From Pseudomonadota bacterium (GTDB lineage: Bacteria; Desulfobacterota; Syntrophia; Syntrophales; JADFWA01): a stretch of DNA of 13,708 bases. Of the stretch, positions 13,631 to 13,708 are shown one piece after another. The stretch is from the NCBI GenBank assembly GCA_030596145.1, contig JAUVKS010000026.1, positions 1 to 13,708 on the forward strand, read 5' to 3'. The notes below the pieces were generated by a model. It made no database searches. It saw nothing but the letters and a program-made list of their open reading frames with translations, and was not told the DNA's origin. The number at the start of each line of letters is the position of its first letter. Position 1 is the first letter of the stretch. The translations under genes were made by a program, and so were the position numbers.

Positions 13631-13708
13631 TTATTCTCCAGGAGGGTTCAGCAGGATGCGATATTCATCCCCCGCTGTTTCCTCTACCTGAACCGAATAT
13701 TTTTTACT
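13631..13708 (-). CDS. C-terminal fragment of a small protein, possibly TusA/YedF-like sulfur (selenium) carrier
   Basis: The last 25 codons of a gene that enters from the right edge are visible, ending in TAA at 13633-13631, two bases before the selD start. The fragment reads SKKYSVQVEETAGDEYRILL followed by NPPGE. The pattern 'aesaGY.V.VEE..GEY.i.I' closes the TusA-like domain of TusA/YedF family proteins, and yedF-like genes often neighbour selD, so this is the likeliest identity. With so few residues the call is tentative. It is evidently the gene upstream of selD in the same operon, with coupled translation. Confidence 0.4.
   Translation of the reverse strand, partial: SKKYSVQVEETAGDEYRILLNPPGE

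Overview
The window looks like a chromosomal housekeeping region of a Gram-negative, probably anaerobic bacterium. My best guess is the deltaproteobacterial / Desulfobacterota sphere (Geobacter-, Desulfo- or Syntrophus-like). The reasons are the gene order glyA, dCMP deaminase, nrdR, rib genes, nusB, the LPS-assembly lipoprotein LptE, and a selenophosphate synthetase that is itself a selenoprotein. This assignment rests on remembered gene order and protein character, not on a database search. There is no rRNA, tRNA, CRISPR array, phage or insertion-sequence gene, and no gene-free stretch longer than about 150 bases.

Region 1 (1-2114, plus strand) carries the 3' part of glyA (one-carbon units), a ComEB-type dCMP deaminase (dUMP supply for dTMP) and nrdR (ribonucleotide reductase repressor), a set centred on deoxynucleotide and one-carbon metabolism. 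Region 2 (2187-5622, plus) is a riboflavin operon, ribE-ribBA-ribH, followed by nusB and a small protein matching only the N-terminal domain of M17 leucyl aminopeptidases. ribD, which usually sits between nrdR and ribE in this arrangement, is absent. Region 3 (5648-8463, plus) is trkA-trkH, a potassium uptake system with a 4-base ATGA overlap. Region 4 (8578-11678, plus) is leuS-lptE, also overlapping by ATGA.

Region 5 (11667-13708, minus strand) converges on lptE. It holds rpsT, with its own promoter, a strong Shine-Dalgarno sequence and a UUG start codon. Upstream of it lies a separate tight operon: the 3' end of a small TusA/YedF-like gene, selD, and a HAD-family 'soluble P-type ATPase'-like gene. 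selD begins at 13628, about 110 bases upstream of where a stop-to-stop reading would place it. An in-frame UGA at 13563-13565 falls exactly on the conserved catalytic Cys/Sec position and is followed by a compact hairpin suited to be a bacterial SECIS element.

Other points of interest are short 7-base-period repeat arrays at three junctions of the glyA-rib region, one of them translated as the N-terminus of the dCMP deaminase; the missing ribD; the stand-alone M17 N-domain protein; and the HAD gene locked to selD. I did not find a clearly new multi-gene system. The selD operon is the most interesting locus.
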